Assembly: GCA_020057015.1 (NCBI GenBank)
Contig: JAGVGS010000144.1
Coordinates: 1-5,885 of the forward strand
Length of the DNA: 5,885 nucleotides
Source of the DNA: Candidatus Omnitrophota bacterium
GTDB lineage: Bacteria > Omnitrophota > Gorgyraeia > Aquiviventales > Aquiviventaceae
Direction: 5' to 3'
Notes under the pieces: model-generated
Told to the model about the DNA's origin: nothing
What the model saw: the letters and a program-made list of their open reading frames with translations, nothing else
Databases searched by the model: none
Program-made: the position numbers and the translations under genes
Shown: one piece after another, positions 4,085 through 5,885 of the stretch
Layout: each line of letters begins with the position of its first letter
How positions within the stretch are numbered: position 1 is the first letter of the stretch

Positions 4085-5885
4085 TTAGCGAAAGGTCCTG
4101 AGTGTGAGCCGCCGCCCGTCGGTCTCAAGGCGCAACGCCCCCTGATCGCGGGTCGAGTACACCACGACCCCAGTCCGTGCGAGTGCGACCAGCGTTTCAC
4201 GCGCCGGCAAGCGGTGCAGGCGCCCGACGCTCAGCAGCGCCCATTGCGGCTGCACGCGGGCGAAGAAGGCCTCGCCCGCAGCACCCAACCGGCTGCCATG
4301 ATGCGGCACCTTGAGCACCGCAGCTTGCAGCGCTTGCCCGGATTGCAAGAGTGCCGGTAGGCCCTGCTCCTCAAGATCGCCGGTCAGCAGCACGCGCACA
4401 TCTCCCATAACGACCCGCAGCACGATGGAATGGTCATTGGCTTCCGGCGACACGCCGGCGATCAGACCGCGCGGGGGGTGCAACACATCCACCTGTGCCT
4501 GCGGCCCGGCGTCCAGCGACATCCCGGCGTGCAGCACCCGCAGCGGCACGCGGCGGTCTTGGCGTAATGCCCGCACGCGCCGAGCCGCCATCGTGTCATC
4601 CTCTGCCCCGTTGGTCAAGAGGGCCCCCACCGGCAGTTCGGCCAGCACGGCTGGGGCTCCGCCAATGTGGTCGGCATCAGGGTGCGTCAGCAGCAGCCCA
4701 TCGAGGCGGCGGAGGCCCTCATGGCGTAGAAACGGCAGCACCCGCGTGCGGGCCGCCTCTTCGGTGCCGGCATCCACGAGGAGCGTCTGCCCACCGGGCA
4801 GGCGCAAGAGCGCGCTGTCGCCATGGCCGACGTCCAGCACATCGATCCGCAAGCACGGCGGCACGCCCCAGCGATGCCACACGGCCACGCCGCCCCAGAC
4901 CAAGCCAGCGAACAACCAGGCGGCAACGATCACTGCAGCAGGTCCTTTCCTGCGCCGCCACAGGAGCGTCAGTGCGAGCAGCCCATAATACGCCGCCATC
5001 CAGACGACCGAGGGCTTGCCCACCACCCAATGACCGCCCGGCCATGTCTGGCACCAACGCACCAAGGCCAGCGTCACTTCCAGCAGTACTGATAGCGCCA
5101 CGCGGGTGGCCAGCAGCGCCTCGGGCCATCCGGTCGCCAGGATCAGCAGCCCGGTGCCGGCGGCGATTAACACGCTAAAGAGCGGCACCAACAAGAGATT
5201 CGCGAGGAGTGCTACGGGCGTGACGAGAAAAAAGTACCACGCCAGCACCGGCGCCAGACCCACGCTGATCGCCAACGTCGCCCCCATGTTCAACGCCACA
5301 TATCGCCACAGCCCGTGTGGCCGCCATGGCGCCAGACGCTGTTTGAGCCAACCCACCAGACCGGGACTGAGCCAAATGAGGCAGGCTACCGCGCCAAAGG
5401 AGAGCTGAAAGCTCGGATCCCAGAGTTGGGTGGGGCTCACCATGAGCAGCGCCAACAGCGCGGCCCCCCAGACGGTGGGCCAATGCAGGTCGCGATCCAG
5501 TGCTAAGCCACCCAGCACGACCCAGGCCATCACCGTGGCGCGCACCACCGGCGGCTGAGCCCCGGTGACCGCGCTGTATCCGGCCAGCGCGATGGCCGTT
5601 AGACCTAAGCGCGCGCGAAACGGCACGCCGGCCAGCCGTAAGCCCCATTCGAGCAAGAGCGCGATGAGCCCGACGTTGAACCCGCTGACCACGAGCAAAT
5701 GGATCGTGCCGGTTTCCACAAAGGCGCGCTCCAGCGATTCATCGAGCGCGGTGCGCTGCCCCAAGAGCAGCGAGCGCCACAAGCCGGTCTGAGGCTCATG
5801 AAACGCGCGCGCCAGCAGCCCCTCCCATCGACGCTGCAGCCACGCGATGCCGCGGGCAGGCCAGCGCAGCCGGCCCGGCCGCAGC
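4085..5885 (-). CDS. comEC: ComEC/Rec2 DNA-uptake channel protein (5' end outside window)
   Basis: About 600 C-terminal residues are visible and the frame is still open at the right edge, so the start and probably the OB-fold-like N-terminal domain are missing. ComEC is the inner-membrane channel that carries single-stranded DNA into the cytoplasm during natural transformation. The competence domain shows TGTIHLLVVSGFNVGLI (visible residues about 58-74), QPPVVRA (about 109-115) and DPSFQLSFGA (about 155-164) among many membrane helices. A metallo-beta-lactamase domain follows from about 345 to the end: LDVGHGDSALLRLPGG, LLVDAGT, THPDADHIGG (H401, D403, D405, H406), LLTGDLEE (D503) and VPHHGS (H528, H529). 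The Gly-His pair of the usual final GHP motif is missing (SVGRLHRLPARETL, from 552). Codons for a TTG at 5782 are internal, not the start. It shares an operon with the AEC permease. Confidence 0.93.
   Translation of the reverse strand, partial: LRPGRLRWPARGIAWLQRRWEGLLARAFHEPQTGLWRSLLLGQRTALDESLERAFVETGTIHLLVVSGFNVGLIALLLEWGLRLAGVPFRARLGLTAIALAGYSAVTGAQPPVVRATVMAWVVLGGLALDRDLHWPTVWGAALLALLMVSPTQLWDPSFQLSFGAVACLIWLSPGLVGWLKQRLAPWRPHGLWRYVALNMGATLAISVGLAPVLAWYFFLVTPVALLANLLLVPLFSVLIAAGTGLLILATGWPEALLATRVALSVLLEVTLALVRWCQTWPGGHWVVGKPSVVWMAAYYGLLALTLLWRRRKGPAAVIVAAWLFAGLVWGGVAVWHRWGVPPCLRIDVLDVGHGDSALLRLPGGQTLLVDAGTEEAARTRVLPFLRHEGLRRLDGLLLTHPDADHIGGAPAVLAELPVGALLTNGAEDDTMAARRVRALRQDRRVPLRVLHAGMSLDAGPQAQVDVLHPPRGLIAGVSPEANDHSIVLRVVMGDVRVLLTGDLEEQGLPALLQSGQALQAAVLKVPHHGSRLGAAGEAFFARVQPQWALLSVGRLHRLPARETLVALARTGVVVYSTRDQGALRLETDGRRLTLRTFR

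Noticed and set aside
4311..5178. Plus-strand frames of over 200 codons opposite comEC
   Set aside because: Their composition (Arg, Ser, Pro, Ala) is low-complexity antisense, while ComEC motifs are clear on the minus strand.

Overview
The window is GC-rich, densely packed bacterial DNA, and every supported gene lies on the minus strand, so transcription runs from high to low coordinates. The genes point to a diderm bacterium: a BamD-like outer-membrane assembly factor, an LptE-like lipopolysaccharide-assembly lipoprotein, and the start of holA. The BamD-like protein begins its mature part with a Trp-rich GWMWSP motif followed by VKDTPEEQ, and the LptE-like protein has a long CGYTTRPGLP start. 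Both remind me of Omnitrophota (PVC superphylum). That placement is inference from recalled family resemblance, not from a search.

In the direction of transcription there are three blocks. (1) Positions 5885-3154: comEC (DNA-uptake channel, 5' end outside the window) followed after 1 nt by an auxin-efflux-carrier (AEC) family permease. A weak terminator-like hairpin with a T5 tract follows at 3120-3080. (2) Positions 3072-1881: a sigma70-like promoter, a cyclic-di-GMP-I (GEMM-I) riboswitch with a complete aptamer, and a perfect 10-bp terminator whose 5' half is also the 3' strand of the aptamer. Two unrecognised genes follow. The first encodes a small secreted four-cysteine protein behind a perfect AGGAGG. 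The second overlaps it by 11 nt and encodes a helix-rich, probably exported protein with an internal repeat. (3) Positions 1844-1: a second promoter-like sequence almost touching the bamD-like start codon, then bamD-like, lptE-like and holA as a tight cluster with gaps of 7 and 27 nt.

The most interesting part is block 2. Base pairing visible in the sequence argues that c-di-GMP binding blocks the terminator, making an ON switch for two exported proteins of unknown function. No terminator is evident between block 2 and the bamD-like gene, so c-di-GMP-dependent transcripts might continue into the envelope-assembly genes. No tRNA, rRNA, CRISPR array or mobile element was seen.
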